From positions 62,001-126,000 of the forward strand of contig NZ_JOEM01000012.1 of the NCBI RefSeq assembly GCF_000718135.1: 64,000 nt of DNA, written 5' to 3'. The position numbers and the translations under genes were made by a program. Positions 51,965 to 60,980 of this stretch are shown here, piece by piece. Position 1 is the stretch's first letter. The number at the start of each line of letters is the position of its first letter. This stretch comes from Streptomyces cyaneofuscatus. GTDB lineage: Bacteria > Actinomycetota > Actinomycetes > Streptomycetales > Streptomycetaceae. The notes under the pieces were generated by a model. It searched no databases. It was not told the DNA's origin and saw nothing but the letters and a program-made list of their open reading frames with translations.

Positions 51965-51987
51965 CTCACCACCCATCCGGAGACACG

Positions 51988-53142
51988 ATGTCCCTCACCT
52001 TCCACTGGTTCCTGCCCACCAACGGCGACAGCCGCCATGTCGTCGGCGGCGGCCACGGCACCCCGGTCACGGCGGCGGGCGGCGACCGGCCGCCGACGGT
52101 CCGCTACCTCGCCCAGATCGCCCGCGCCGCCGAGGACGTCGGCTTCACCGGGGTGCTCACCCCCACCGGGGCCTGGTGCGAGGACGCCTGGCTGACCACC
52201 GCGATGGTGAGCCAGCACACCGAGCGGCTGAAGTTCCTGGTCGCCTTCCGCCCCGGCTTCATCTCGCCGACGCTGGCCGCCCAGATGGCCTCCACCTACC
52301 AGCGGCAGACCGGCGGCCGGCTGCTGCTCAACGTCGTCACCGGCGGCGAGAGCCATGAACAGCGCGCCTACGGGGACTTCCTGGACAAGGACGCCCGGTA
52401 CGCCCGCACCGGCGAATTCCTCGAGATCGTCCGGCAGTTGTGGGACGGCAAGACCGTCGACCTGGACGGCGACCACCTGCACGTCGAGCAGGCCCGGCTC
52501 ACCCAGCTCCCCGACCCCGTCCCCGAGGTCTACTTCGGCGGCTCCTCCCCGGCCGCCGGACGCGTCGCCGCCCGCCACGCGGACGTCTACCTCACCTGGG
52601 GCGAGCCCCCGGCCCAGGTCGCGGAGAAGATCGCCTGGATCAGGTCGCTCGCCGCCGAACAGGGCCGTACCGTACGGTTCGGCATCCGGCTGCACGTGAT
52701 CACCCGCGACACCTCCGCGGCGGCCTGGGCGGAGGCGGGCCGGCTGCTCGCGGGCTTCGACCCGGCGACCGTGCGCTCGGTCCAGGAGGGTCTGCGGCGC
52801 AGCGAGTCGGAGGGCCAGCGGCGGATGCTGGAGCTGCACGGCGGCGGCCGGGACGGTCTGGAGATCCACCCCAACCTGTGGGCCGGCATCGGCCTCGTCC
52901 GGGGCGGCGCGGGCACCGCCCTGGTCGGCAGCCACGCGGAGGTCGCGGACCGGATCCGGGAGTACCACGCCCTGGGCATCGACGAGTTCGTGCTCTCCGG
53001 CTACCCGCACCTGGAGGAGGCGTACTGGTTCGGCGAGGGCGTCCTGCCCCGGCTGGACGATGCGGGGCTCTGGACGCACCCGGCGGGACCGGTCCGGCCG
53101 GCGCCCGCCACGGAGATCCCGTTCGCCGGCGGGGCGCGGTAA
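51988..53142 (+). CDS. ssuD: FMNH2-dependent alkanesulfonate monooxygenase
   Basis: 384 residues. Luciferase-fold enzyme releasing sulfite from alkanesulfonates. Family sequence is strong: FHWFLPTNGDSRHVVGGGHG, GFTGVLTPTGAWCEDAWLTT, LKFLVAFRPGFISPTLAAQM, LLLNVVTGGESHEQRAYGDF, VYFGGSSPAAGRVAARHADV, LVGSHAEVADRIREYHALGI and ELVLSGYPHLEEAYWFGEGV-like end. With sfnG and ssuE it makes a route from dimethylsulfone to sulfite. No ssuABC transporter is in the window. Confidence 0.94.
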   Translation: MSLTFHWFLPTNGDSRHVVGGGHGTPVTAAGGDRPPTVRYLAQIARAAEDVGFTGVLTPTGAWCEDAWLTTAMVSQHTERLKFLVAFRPGFISPTLAAQMASTYQRQTGGRLLLNVVTGGESHEQRAYGDFLDKDARYARTGEFLEIVRQLWDGKTVDLDGDHLHVEQARLTQLPDPVPEVYFGGSSPAAGRVAARHADVYLTWGEPPAQVAEKIAWIRSLAAEQGRTVRFGIRLHVITRDTSAAAWAEAGRLLAGFDPATVRSVQEGLRRSESEGQRRMLELHGGGRDGLEIHPNLWAGIGLVRGGAGTALVGSHAEVADRIREYHALGIDEFVLSGYPHLEEAYWFGEGVLPRLDDAGLWTHPAGPVRPAPATEIPFAGGAR

Positions 53143-53149
53143 GGGGCTG

Positions 53150-53800
53150 TCGGCCGCCGGAGCTGGAGGCGGACCACCGACCGCCGTACCTCCTCCGCGA
53201 GTTCCGCCGCCGAGGAGGTCAGCACCATGTGGTCCGCCTCCGGCAGCACCACATGCCGTCCGTGCGGCGACTGCCGGGCCCGGTACGCGCGCGAGACCGT
53301 GGCCCGCTCCCGTACGGCCTTCGGCATACCGGGGGAGAACCGCCCCGCCGACACCACCGTCACCGGCAGCCCCGCGAGCCCCGGCGGGTTCTCCAGGAGC
53401 GCCCGCAGGTCGCCCGCCGCGTCCTCCAGCTCGCGGCCCCGGGTGCGGGTCATGGCGACGGTGTACCCCTCCGCCCGCATGTCGGCGGCGGCGTCGGGCG
53501 GCAGGGCGGCGGTGAGGGAGCGGTAGGCGCGGCCCAGCAGCCCGAGCCGGGCCAGCAGATCGCCCAGGTCGTCGGCGAGGGCGGGCAGCCGGCGCGAGAC
53601 CCCGGCCGGCGCGAGACCCCGGCCGGGGCGCGGGGCTGCGGCCCAGACCGCTGCGGTCGTACACCACCGTCGGCGCGACATCGGCGAGCGCGGCCTGTAC
53701 GGGGGCCCAGCACGAGCGCCCGGCCGCCCGCCCTCGAAGATCACGGTGGGCACTGTCCCCGCTCCGGCCGGGCCCGCCAGCCGCTGGTAGTTCAGCGGGC
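53150..53800 (-). pseudogene. Decayed alpha/beta hydrolase gene
   Basis: Pieces of one alpha/beta hydrolase lie in three minus-strand frames: LNYQRLAGPAGAGTVPTVIF-EGG (about 53725-53795), then RAAGRSCWAPVQAALADVAP, TVVYDRSGLGRSPAPRPG (about 53630-53728), then RLPALADDLGDLLARLGLLG, LPVTVVSAGRFSPGMPKAVR and HVVLPEADHMVLTSSAAELA (about 53160-53590). The first shift is one base in a G/C run near 53728; the second coincides with a 17-base tandem repeat. The nucleophile Ser region is in the lost or scrambled part. No stop is reached before ssuD, which the frame would overlap. Confidence 0.75.
53589..53622. repeat. Tandem 17-base repeat inside the hydrolase pseudogene
   Basis: CCGGCGCGAGACCCCGG occurs twice head to tail (53589-53605, 53606-53622). 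Since 17 is not a multiple of three, copy-number change shifts the reading frame. Confidence 0.9.
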
Positions 53801-53928
53801 CGACGGCCGACCGACGGGAGGCTCCTCGCTTCCCGGCAAGGCGTAACACGGCGAAAACCTGAACTCCCCTCCCTGACGGAACAATCCAGCTACCCATCAC
53901 CACCGGATGTCCGTCACCGAGGAGCGCC

Positions 53929-55416
53929 ATGCCCGAACCGTCCCCGACCACCCCGCCGGACGAGCCGACCACCCCCGGGGCGGCCACTCCTCCGGGGAAA
54001 GCCGTTCCCCCGGGCAGCGCCGTCGACCGCTTCTTCGCCATCACCGCCCGGGGCTCCACCTTCGCGCGCGAGATACGCGGCGGGTTCGCCACCTTCTTCA
54101 CGATGGCCTACATCCTGGTGCTCAACCCGATCATCCTCGGCTCGGCCGAGGACAAGTTCGGGGCGCAGCTCTCCGGCCCCCAACTGGTCACCGCCACCGC
54201 CCTGGTGGCCGCCGTGATGACCGTCATCATGGGCGTCGGCGGCAACCTGCCGCTCGCCCTCGCCGCCGGACTCGGCCTGAACGCCGTGGTCGCGTACCAG
54301 ATCGCCCCGCTGATGAGCTGGCCCGACGCCATGGGCCTGATCGTCCTGGAAGGGCTGCTGATCTGCGTCCTGGTCGTCACCGGCCTCCGCGAGGCGGTCA
54401 TGCACGCCATCCCGCCCGCCCTCAAGCAGGCGATCAGCGTCGGCATCGGCCTCTTCATCGCGTTCATCGGCTTCGTCGACGCCGGATTCGCCACCCGCAT
54501 CCCCGGCGAGACCGGCTCCGTCCCCGTCCAGCTCGGTGCCACCGGCCACCTCTCCGGCTGGCCGGTCCTGGTCTTCTGCCTCGGGGTGCTGCTCACGGTC
54601 GCCCTGCTGGCCCGCAAGGTCCGGGGCGCGCTGCTCATCAGCATCGTGGCCATGACCGTGGTCGCGATCGTCATCAACGAGATCGCCGGCATCGCCCCCG
54701 CCGCCTGGGGACTGACCGTCCCGGCCGTACCCGCCGACATCGTCGCCGCCCCCGACTTCGGGCTGCTCGGCGCCTTCAGCCTCTTCGGCGCGTTCCAGCA
54801 GGTCGGGATCATCACCATCGTCCTGCTCGTCTTCACCCTGCTCCTCAGCGACTTCTTCGACACGATGGGCACCGTTGTCGGCGTCTCCAGCGAGGCCGGA
54901 CTGCTCGACGAGGACGGCAAGGTGCCGAACCTCGGCCGGGTGCTGCTCATCGACGGGGCCGCCGCCGTCGCCGGAGGGGCGGCCTCCGCCTCCTCCAGCA
55001 CCTCCTACATCGAGTCCGCCGCCGGGGTCGGGGAAGGCGCCAGGACCGGGTTCGCCTCGCTGGTCACCGGCGGCCTCTTCGCCGTCGCCCTCTTCCTCAC
55101 CCCGCTTGCCACCGTCGTCCCCGCCCAGGCCGCCGCCCCCGCGCTCGTCGCCGTCGGCTTCCTGCTGATGGCGCAGGTGCGGCACATCGACTGGGAGCGG
55201 TACGAGATCGCGATCCCGGCGTTCCTGACGATCGCGGTGATGCCGTTCACGTACTCGATCACCAACGGCATCGGGGCCGGATTCCTCGCGTACGTCGTCA
55301 TTCAGACCGCCCTGGGCCGGGCCCGCCGGGTCCACTGGCTGCTCTGGGCCTCCTCGGCGCTGTTCGCCCTCTACTTCGCGATCGACCCGGTCGAGCAGCT
55401 GCTCGGCGTGAAGTAG
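53929..55416 (+). CDS. AzgA-type NCS2 purine permease
   Basis: 495 residues. Proton-coupled uptake of purine bases (guanine, hypoxanthine or adenine). About 12-14 helices after a 30-residue proline-rich cytosolic start. Family marks: GSTFAREIRGGFATFFTMAY, PLALAAGLGLNAVVAY, IPPALKQAISVGIGLFIAFI, LLLSDFFDTMGTVVGVSSEA (substrate Glu/Asp region) and SASSSTSYIESAAGVGEGAR (signature SSST-YIESA-G). Monocistronic, with a hairpin behind it and a PBP gene facing it. Confidence 0.94.
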   Translation: MPEPSPTTPPDEPTTPGAATPPGKAVPPGSAVDRFFAITARGSTFAREIRGGFATFFTMAYILVLNPIILGSAEDKFGAQLSGPQLVTATALVAAVMTVIMGVGGNLPLALAAGLGLNAVVAYQIAPLMSWPDAMGLIVLEGLLICVLVVTGLREAVMHAIPPALKQAISVGIGLFIAFIGFVDAGFATRIPGETGSVPVQLGATGHLSGWPVLVFCLGVLLTVALLARKVRGALLISIVAMTVVAIVINEIAGIAPAAWGLTVPAVPADIVAAPDFGLLGAFSLFGAFQQVGIITIVLLVFTLLLSDFFDTMGTVVGVSSEAGLLDEDGKVPNLGRVLLIDGAAAVAGGAASASSSTSYIESAAGVGEGARTGFASLVTGGLFAVALFLTPLATVVPAQAAAPALVAVGFLLMAQVRHIDWERYEIAIPAFLTIAVMPFTYSITNGIGAGFLAYVVIQTALGRARRVHWLLWASSALFALYFAIDPVEQLLGVK

Positions 55417-55427
55417 CGGGACGCCGT

Positions 55428-55472
55428 ACGGGGGCCGGTGCGCGCGGTCGGCGCGCGGTCACCGGCCCCCGT
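55428..55472. terminator. Bidirectional terminator between the purine permease and PBP genes
   Basis: ACGGGGGCCGGTG (55428-55440) pairs with CACCGGCCCCCGT (55460-55472); an inner CGCGC/GCGCG stem further stabilises the loop. Confidence 0.85.
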
Positions 55473-55479
55473 GACCGGC

Positions 55480-56931
55480 TCACCGCTCCAGCGCCGCCTT
55501 CATCATCTTCTGCGCGATCGGCGCCGCCAGGCCGTTGCCGCTGACCTCGGAGCGCGCCGAGCCGGAGTCCTCGACGATCACCGCGACGGCGACCTCCTTG
55601 CCGCTGCTGTCGTCCTTCGCGTACGACGTGAACCAGGCGTACGGGGTGTTGCTGTTGTCCACGCCGTTCTGCGCGGTCCCCGTCTTCCCGCCGACCTCGG
55701 CCCCGGCGATCCTCGCGTTGGTGCCGGTGCCCTCCTCGACGACGGTCACCATCGCGCTGCGGAGCTGCTCGGCGGTCTTCTCCTCCACCACCCGCTCGTT
55801 CTCCCCGTCTCCGGTCTCCTCCAGCGTGGAACCGTCCCCGTCCGTCACCGACGAGACCATGTGCGGCGCGGCCAGCTCGCCGCCGTTGGCGAGGGCCGCG
55901 GTGACCATCGCCATCTGCAGCGGGGTCGCGGTGACCTCGAACTGGCCGATGCCCGTCAGCGCCGTCTGCGCCTTGTCCATACCGGTCGGGTAGACGCTCT
56001 CGGCCGCCCGCACCGGGACGTCCAGCTTCTTGGTGTCGAACCCGAAGGCGTCCGCCATCTTCTTCACCTTGTCCTGGCCGAGGTCGGCGGCCACCTTGGC
56101 GAAGACGTTGTTGCAGGAGTACTGGAGGGCGGTGCGCAGGGTCGCGTTCTCGCAGGGGGCGGAGGCGTTCTCGTTGCGCAGGACGGTACGGGTGCCGGGG
56201 AGCGTGTACGGGTCGGGGCTGTCGGTCGCCTCGTCGACGGAGCCGTACAGACCGTTCTCCAGCGCCGCCGCCGCGACCACCAGCTTGAACGTGGAACCCG
56301 GCGCCAGCGGCTGCCGCAGTGCCCGGTTGACCAGTGGCTTCTCCTGGTCGTCCAGCAGCTTCTTCCAGGCGTCGCCGTCGTTCGTACCGCTGATGGCGGA
56401 GGGATCGTACGAGGGCGTGGAGACCATGCCCAGGATGCGGCCGGTCTTCGGGTCGATGGCCACGGCCGCGCCCTTGTCGTCGCCGAGCGCCTCGTACGCC
56501 GCCTTCTGGACGCCCGGGTCGATCGTGGTGAGGACGTTGCCCGGGGCGGCCTGCTCGCCGGTGATCAGGTCGGCCGGGTTCTTCAGGCGGTCGTCCGTGC
56601 CGTCCAGGACGTCGCTGTAGATGCCTTCGAGCTGGGTCGCCCCGTACGCCTGCGAGCTGTAGCCCGTCACGGCCGCGTAGAGCTCGCCCTGCGTGTAGGT
56701 CCTCTTGTACCGGAGGTCGCCACCACTGGTCCCCTTCGATCCGGTGACCGGCGAACCGGCCACGATGATGTCCCCGAGCGGATGCGCGTACTGCGCGATG
56801 GTGTTCCGCCGGTTGTGCTCGTCGTCTGCGAGCGCCTTGGCCTGGTAGCCCTGCACCCACGTCGCCCGCACCAGCAGGGCGAGCACCATGAGCAGGCAGA
56901 AGACCGAAGCGCGCCTGATTGTCTTGTTCAT
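55480..56931 (-). CDS. Class B penicillin-binding protein (PbpA-like transpeptidase)
   Basis: 483 residues from ATG 56931. One N-terminal membrane anchor (ASVFCLLMVLALLVRATWVQ), a dimerisation-type region (RRNTIAQYAHPLGDIIVAGS, DLRYKRTYTQGELYAAVTGY), then the transpeptidase with SxxK in LAPGSTFKLVVAAAALENGL, SxN in QYSCNNVFAKVA and KTG in VGGKTGTAQNGV. Closest in style to streptomycete PbpA, which normally sits beside rodA/ftsW; no such partner is here, so this is a free-standing paralogue, possibly with a differentiation or resistance role. Confidence 0.93.
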   Translation of the reverse strand: MNKTIRRASVFCLLMVLALLVRATWVQGYQAKALADDEHNRRNTIAQYAHPLGDIIVAGSPVTGSKGTSGGDLRYKRTYTQGELYAAVTGYSSQAYGATQLEGIYSDVLDGTDDRLKNPADLITGEQAAPGNVLTTIDPGVQKAAYEALGDDKGAAVAIDPKTGRILGMVSTPSYDPSAISGTNDGDAWKKLLDDQEKPLVNRALRQPLAPGSTFKLVVAAAALENGLYGSVDEATDSPDPYTLPGTRTVLRNENASAPCENATLRTALQYSCNNVFAKVAADLGQDKVKKMADAFGFDTKKLDVPVRAAESVYPTGMDKAQTALTGIGQFEVTATPLQMAMVTAALANGGELAAPHMVSSVTDGDGSTLEETGDGENERVVEEKTAEQLRSAMVTVVEEGTGTNARIAGAEVGGKTGTAQNGVDNSNTPYAWFTSYAKDDSSGKEVAVAVIVEDSGSARSEVSGNGLAAPIAQKMMKAALER

Positions 56932-57043
56932 CCCGCTGGAGGGACGAGCGGGGGCGTTCCGCCCGTTCCCGGTTGTGCCGCTTCTCACCGATTTCTCACG
57001 CGGCCCGCCGGGCTGTGAAGGCCGGGTTCCGAGGGCCTCGGGC

Positions 57044-57712
57044 TCAGCCCGGGGTGATGAACCCGGACTCGTACGCCGCGATGACCGCCTGCGTACGGTC
57101 CCGGGCGCCGGTCTTCGCGAGGACCGCCGCCACATGGGTCTTCGCCGTCGCCGGACCGACCGCGAGCCGCCCCGCGATCTCCGCGTTGGTCAGCCCCGCC
57201 GCCATCAGCCGCAGCACATCCGCCTCCCGCCCGGTCAGCCGCGCCACCCACGCCGGGTCAGGGGTCTCCCGCCGCCGGGTGTGCCGGCCGGCCAGGGTGC
57301 GGACCGCCGCCGGATACAGCAGCGAGTCGCCGCACGCCACCAGCCGCACCGCCTGCACCAGCTCCTCGGCCGCCGACCGCTTCAGCAGGAACCCGGCGGC
57401 TCCGGCGTGCAGGGCGTCGTACACGTACGCGTCGTTCTCGAAGGTCGTGACGACGACGATCCTCGGCGGGTCCTCCAGCGTGGCGAGGATCTGCTCGGTC
57501 GCACGGATGCCGTCGATCTCCGGCATCCGTACGTCCATCAGCACCACATCGGGCCGCAGCGCGCGCACCACGGAGACGGCCTCCGCCCCGGTGGCGGCCT
57601 CCCCGACCACCTCGATGCCCTGCTCCGCGTCCAGGATCGCGCGCAGCGCCGTACGCACCATCTCCTCGTCGTCCGCGACCACGACCCGCACCGGCGTCGG
57701 CGCCCCGCTCAT
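57044..57712 (-). CDS. NarL/LuxR family response regulator
   Basis: 222 residues from ATG 57712 (a GTG one codon earlier is possible). Receiver domain with phosphoacceptor Asp in DVVLMDVRMPEIDGI (about residue 56), acidic pair VVADDEEMV and Lys in FLLKRS; C-terminal LuxR helix-turn-helix LTGREADVLRLMAAGLTNAE, IAGRLAVGPATAKTHVAAVL. The ATG shares a base with the stop of the kinase gene (TGATG), so the two are a cognate pair. Confidence 0.94.
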   Translation of the reverse strand: MSGAPTPVRVVVADDEEMVRTALRAILDAEQGIEVVGEAATGAEAVSVVRALRPDVVLMDVRMPEIDGIRATEQILATLEDPPRIVVVTTFENDAYVYDALHAGAAGFLLKRSAAEELVQAVRLVACGDSLLYPAAVRTLAGRHTRRRETPDPAWVARLTGREADVLRLMAAGLTNAEIAGRLAVGPATAKTHVAAVLAKTGARDRTQAVIAAYESGFITPG

Positions 57713-59010
57713 CACCGCTCCTCGCCGTGCGCCGTCAGCGGCAGCCGGACGGCCAGCCGCCAGGTGGAGCCGTCGGTGCCGTCGTACGGTCCCGCCTCGC
57801 TCCGGCCGCCCAGCAGCGCGGCCCGCTCCTCGATACCGCGCAGCCCCCGGCCGCCCCCGGGCCGCACCACGGCGGGCCGGTCGCCCGGCGGGTTCTCCAT
57901 CACGATCTCCAGCTCCCTCTCCCGTACCGCGATCAGCAGCCGTGCGGTGGGCGTGCTGCCCCCGCCGTGGCGCAGGACGTTGCTCAGCCCCTCCTGCACG
58001 ATCCGGTACGCCTCCCGCGAGACCACCGGCACCACCACGCGCAGGTCGCCCGGGTCGCCCTCCCGCTCGTACGCCACCGGCACCCCGCAGTGCGCCAGCA
58101 GCCCGTCGAGCGCGTCGAGCCCAGGACCGTACGCCGTCCCCTCATCCCCCGGATCCCCGCTCCCCGGCTCCTCGTCCCGCCGCAACAGCCCCACCACCGC
58201 GTCCAGCTCGCCGACCGTCCGCCGCGTCGTCTCCTCGATCGCGGTCAGCGCCCGGCGGACGAACTCCGGATCCCGGTCCAGGACCCGCCGGGCCGCCCCC
58301 GCCTGGAGGGTCACCGCGCTCAGGGCATGGCCCACCGAGTCGTGCAGCTCCCGGGCGAGCCGGTTGCGCACGGCCAGGTCCGCCGCCCGGCGCTCGGCGG
58401 CGGCCAGCCGGTCCTCGGGCGTCGGCCCGAGCAGCACCGGCACCCGCCGGGCCAGCAGCTCCCCGGCGCCCGCCGCCACCAGCGCCATCGCCACCAGCAT
58501 CGCGAGCCCGGCGAACGGCGCGAGGGCCAGGGCCCACGGCTCCACCAGCACGCCGCTTCCGGCCGCCAGCCAGGATTCGCGCAGCGCCGCCGAGAACGGC
58601 AGCCCCGCCACCGCGAGGGCGAACGGCGTCAGCGCCAGCGTGATCCCGCTGACGATCCCGCCGAGGCCCAGGTGCAGCGTGAACCAGGCGGTGGTCCGCA
58701 CCCGGGCCTGCCGGGTCCGCGCGGGCCCGTCGGCCAGCAGGGCGGGCGGGACCCCGCACAGGGCCCGGGCCGCGGCCACGGACAGCGGCCGGACGAGCGG
58801 GAAGAAGCCGCTGACCGCCACCATCGGCAGGGCACAGGCGAACGCGGCCAACTGGGCGGGCACGGAGGAGAAGAGCCCCGCCCCGCCGCCCGCCATGCTG
58901 ACCAGGACCGTGCCGACCAGGAAGTACGGCATCAACAGCGCGCCGCCGACGATCAGATGCAGCCAGCGCAGCCGCGCCCGCCGCCCGATCAGCGGGGCGA
59001 ACAGCCTCAC
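57712..59010 (-). CDS. Two-component sensor histidine kinase (NarL-type, HisKA_3)
   Basis: 432 residues, GTG start. Six hydrophobic segments in the first 200 residues form the sensor part, without an obvious large extracellular domain. The phospho-His is in RNRLARELHDSVGHALSAVT; the HATPase part shows IVQEGLSNVLRHGGG (N box) and GGGRGLRGIEERAALLGG (G box). Overlaps the preceding membrane protein gene by four bases and the response regulator by three. The signal is unknown; the membrane protein may take part in sensing. Confidence 0.92.
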   Translation of the reverse strand: MRLFAPLIGRRARLRWLHLIVGGALLMPYFLVGTVLVSMAGGGAGLFSSVPAQLAAFACALPMVAVSGFFPLVRPLSVAAARALCGVPPALLADGPARTRQARVRTTAWFTLHLGLGGIVSGITLALTPFALAVAGLPFSAALRESWLAAGSGVLVEPWALALAPFAGLAMLVAMALVAAGAGELLARRVPVLLGPTPEDRLAAAERRAADLAVRNRLARELHDSVGHALSAVTLQAGAARRVLDRDPEFVRRALTAIEETTRRTVGELDAVVGLLRRDEEPGSGDPGDEGTAYGPGLDALDGLLAHCGVPVAYEREGDPGDLRVVVPVVSREAYRIVQEGLSNVLRHGGGSTPTARLLIAVRERELEIVMENPPGDRPAVVRPGGGRGLRGIEERAALLGGRSEAGPYDGTDGSTWRLAVRLPLTAHGEER

Positions 59011-60041
59011 GCGCGGGTGCCGGAACGGGTTTCGGAAGGCCTGGAGGCCGCCGCGCGCTCCGCGAGGAGGTGCGCGACCGGCAGCGCGATGACGATTCCG
59101 ACCAGCATCTGCCCAGCGTAGATCAGCACCATCGCCGTCGTCGGCCGATCGGTGACGTCACCCGCACCCACCAGCGCGGCGAGGCTCAACCACCCTCCCC
59201 AGCAGGCCACTTGCGCCGAACCGGCCCAGACCAGGACGAGCGGCACCCGCAACGGGAGCCGGCCCCCGCGCCGGAAGGCGAGCAGCAGCACCCCGGCGAC
59301 GGCGACCGCCACGAAGAGCGCGTTGACGGCTTCGAGCACGTGGAAGTCGCTGGTACGCCCCGCCACGCGCCCCTCGTCGAGCCCGGCCGTCGAGCCGGCC
59401 GCCCAGAGCAGATGGGCGAGCCCCGGCGCGGGGGCGACCAGGGCGGCGGCCACGGCGGTGACCCGCAGGACGGGGGAGGAGGGAGTACGGGGAAGGTCCC
59501 GCAGCCGGCCCTGCCAGAGGTGGCCCCAGCGCTCCTCGGCGTACAGCGCGAAGAGGGTGCCCAGCGCGATCCCCTGGACGATGAAGCCGCTGTAGACGAC
59601 GCCGAAGACCCACGAGTCGAGGAAGGGATCGCCCGCCCCTCCGGAAGTCTGCCCGCCGTCGCCGCCGAGGAGCCGGACGGCCATCTGCAGCGGATAGGCC
59701 GTCATGACCGGCAGCAGCAGACCGCTCGCCACCCACATCGGCACCACCAGCAGCCAGGCGGGCACCCGCAGGCCCCAGGGCCGGGTGAGCAGCAGGGCGA
59801 GGACGGCGACGCAGCCGGCCATCAGGACCGTGGCCGCATTGCCGACGGCCAGCACGACGCCCCCGTCCAGCAGCGGGCTCCCGTCCGGGATACCGGCCCG
59901 GCTGCCCGCCAGCCAGGCGAGCTTGAGGCCGGCGTAGGGCACGCAGGCCGCGACGGCGAGCGCCCGCGCCACGGTCCGGACCCGGCCGATGCGGTACGGG
60001 GCCTTCGGAGGCGGGGCGGGGGCCCGGTTCGTTGTCGTCAT
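59007..60041 (-). CDS. Membrane protein cotranscribed with the two-component system
   Basis: 344 residues; no named family recognised. Eight or so helices after a proline-rich start. A loop of about 45 residues (VRLLGGDGGQTSGGAGDPFL) could face outside. It precedes the kinase with a four-base overlap, so the three genes are one operon; an accessory sensor or the target of the system are both possible. The ATG (60041-60039) lies in the centre of a perfect 22-base palindrome. Confidence 0.75.
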   Translation of the reverse strand: MTTTNRAPAPPPKAPYRIGRVRTVARALAVAACVPYAGLKLAWLAGSRAGIPDGSPLLDGGVVLAVGNAATVLMAGCVAVLALLLTRPWGLRVPAWLLVVPMWVASGLLLPVMTAYPLQMAVRLLGGDGGQTSGGAGDPFLDSWVFGVVYSGFIVQGIALGTLFALYAEERWGHLWQGRLRDLPRTPSSPVLRVTAVAAALVAPAPGLAHLLWAAGSTAGLDEGRVAGRTSDFHVLEAVNALFVAVAVAGVLLLAFRRGGRLPLRVPLVLVWAGSAQVACWGGWLSLAALVGAGDVTDRPTTAMVLIYAGQMLVGIVIALPVAHLLAERAAASRPSETRSGTRA

Positions 60042-60051
60042 GACGACAACG
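60030..60051. promoter_or_regulatory. Perfect palindrome over the start of the two-component operon
   Basis: GTTGTCGTCATGACGACAAC (60031-60050) with a further C-G pair outside. The start codon of the membrane protein is at its centre. LuxR-type regulators bind inverted repeats of this size, so autoregulation is possible; chance from the ATG ACG ACA ACG codon run is the alternative. Confidence 0.4.
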
Positions 60052-60128
60052 CTCCCGTGCGGACGCCGTCCGCGCCTCCTGCCCGGCGACGATCCGCCTC
60101 CGCCGCACGGGGGAGAACGCGGGAGAGA

Positions 60129-60899
60129 TCAGAGCCTCCGCGTGGCGAGCGTGAGCCGGTCGCGGGCGTCCAGCAGGGCGTCCTTCACCGTCTGTTCGTG
60201 GCCGGGGGTGAGGCGGGCGACCGGCACCGAGCAGCTGACCGCGTCGCGGGCGGGCGTCCGGTAGGGGATGGCCACGCCGAAGCAGCGCAGGCCGAGGGTG
60301 TTCTCCTCGCGGTCCACCGCGTAGCCCTGCTCCCGGACCAGGCGCAGCTCCTCGATGAGCTTCTCGCGGTCGGTGATGGTGTGTTCGGTCAGCGCGTGGA
60401 GCGTCTCGGGGAGCAGCTTGCGGACCTGCTCGTCGCTGTGGGTGGCCAGCAGCGCCTTGCCGAGCGAGGTGGAGTGCGCGGGCAGCCGGCGGCCGACCCG
60501 GGTGAAGGGGCGCAGATAGTGCTGGGACTGCCGGGTGGCGAGGTAGACCACGTTCGTCCCGTCGAGCCGGGCCAGGTGGATGGTCTCCGTGGTGTCGTCG
60601 GAGAGCCGGTCCAGGGTGGGCCGGGCGGCCGCCACGACCTCGTCGCCGTCGATGTAGGAGGTGCCCACCAGCAGGGCCCGCACCCCGATCCCGTACCGCG
60701 TGCCCGTCGCGTCCGTCTCCACCCAGCCGAGCTCCACCAGGGTGCGCAGCAGCATGTAGAGGCTGGACTTGGGGTAGCCCACGGCCTCCTGGACGGCGGC
60801 GAGCGAGTGCATGCCGGGGCGCCCCGCGAAGTATTCGAGCAGCTCCACCGTGCGCACCGCGGACTTGACCTGTGCCCCACCGGACTCGGCGACCGACAT
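60129..60899 (-). CDS. IclR family transcriptional regulator
   Basis: 256 residues from ATG 60899, where AAGGAG stands about nine bases upstream; the frame is open to 60974. N-terminal winged helix (SAVRTVELLEYFAGRPGMHS, LAAVQEAVGYPKSSLYMLLR) and the GAF-like effector domain (ETIHLARLDGTNVVYLATRQ, LPAHSTSLGKALLA, YAVDREENTLGLRCFGVAIP). Divergent from the dehydrogenase gene, whose promoter region holds IclR-like palindromes. In related loci the IclR regulator controls sugar-acid (glucarate/galactarate) breakdown. Confidence 0.93.
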   Translation of the reverse strand: MSVAESGGAQVKSAVRTVELLEYFAGRPGMHSLAAVQEAVGYPKSSLYMLLRTLVELGWVETDATGTRYGIGVRALLVGTSYIDGDEVVAAARPTLDRLSDDTTETIHLARLDGTNVVYLATRQSQHYLRPFTRVGRRLPAHSTSLGKALLATHSDEQVRKLLPETLHALTEHTITDREKLIEELRLVREQGYAVDREENTLGLRCFGVAIPYRTPARDAVSCSVPVARLTPGHEQTVKDALLDARDRLTLATRRL

Positions 60900-60980
60900 C
60901 GCCCCACGCTCCTTCTTCGGCCTTCGGCCATTGCCAACACGGAAGGCCCGGAAATAGAGTCCGAGCACATTCACGATCAG

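Noticed and set aside
53914..55335. A 473-codon minus-strand frame opposite the purine permease
   Set aside because: Asp/Gly/Glu-rich shadow of hydrophobic codons on the other strand; no motifs.
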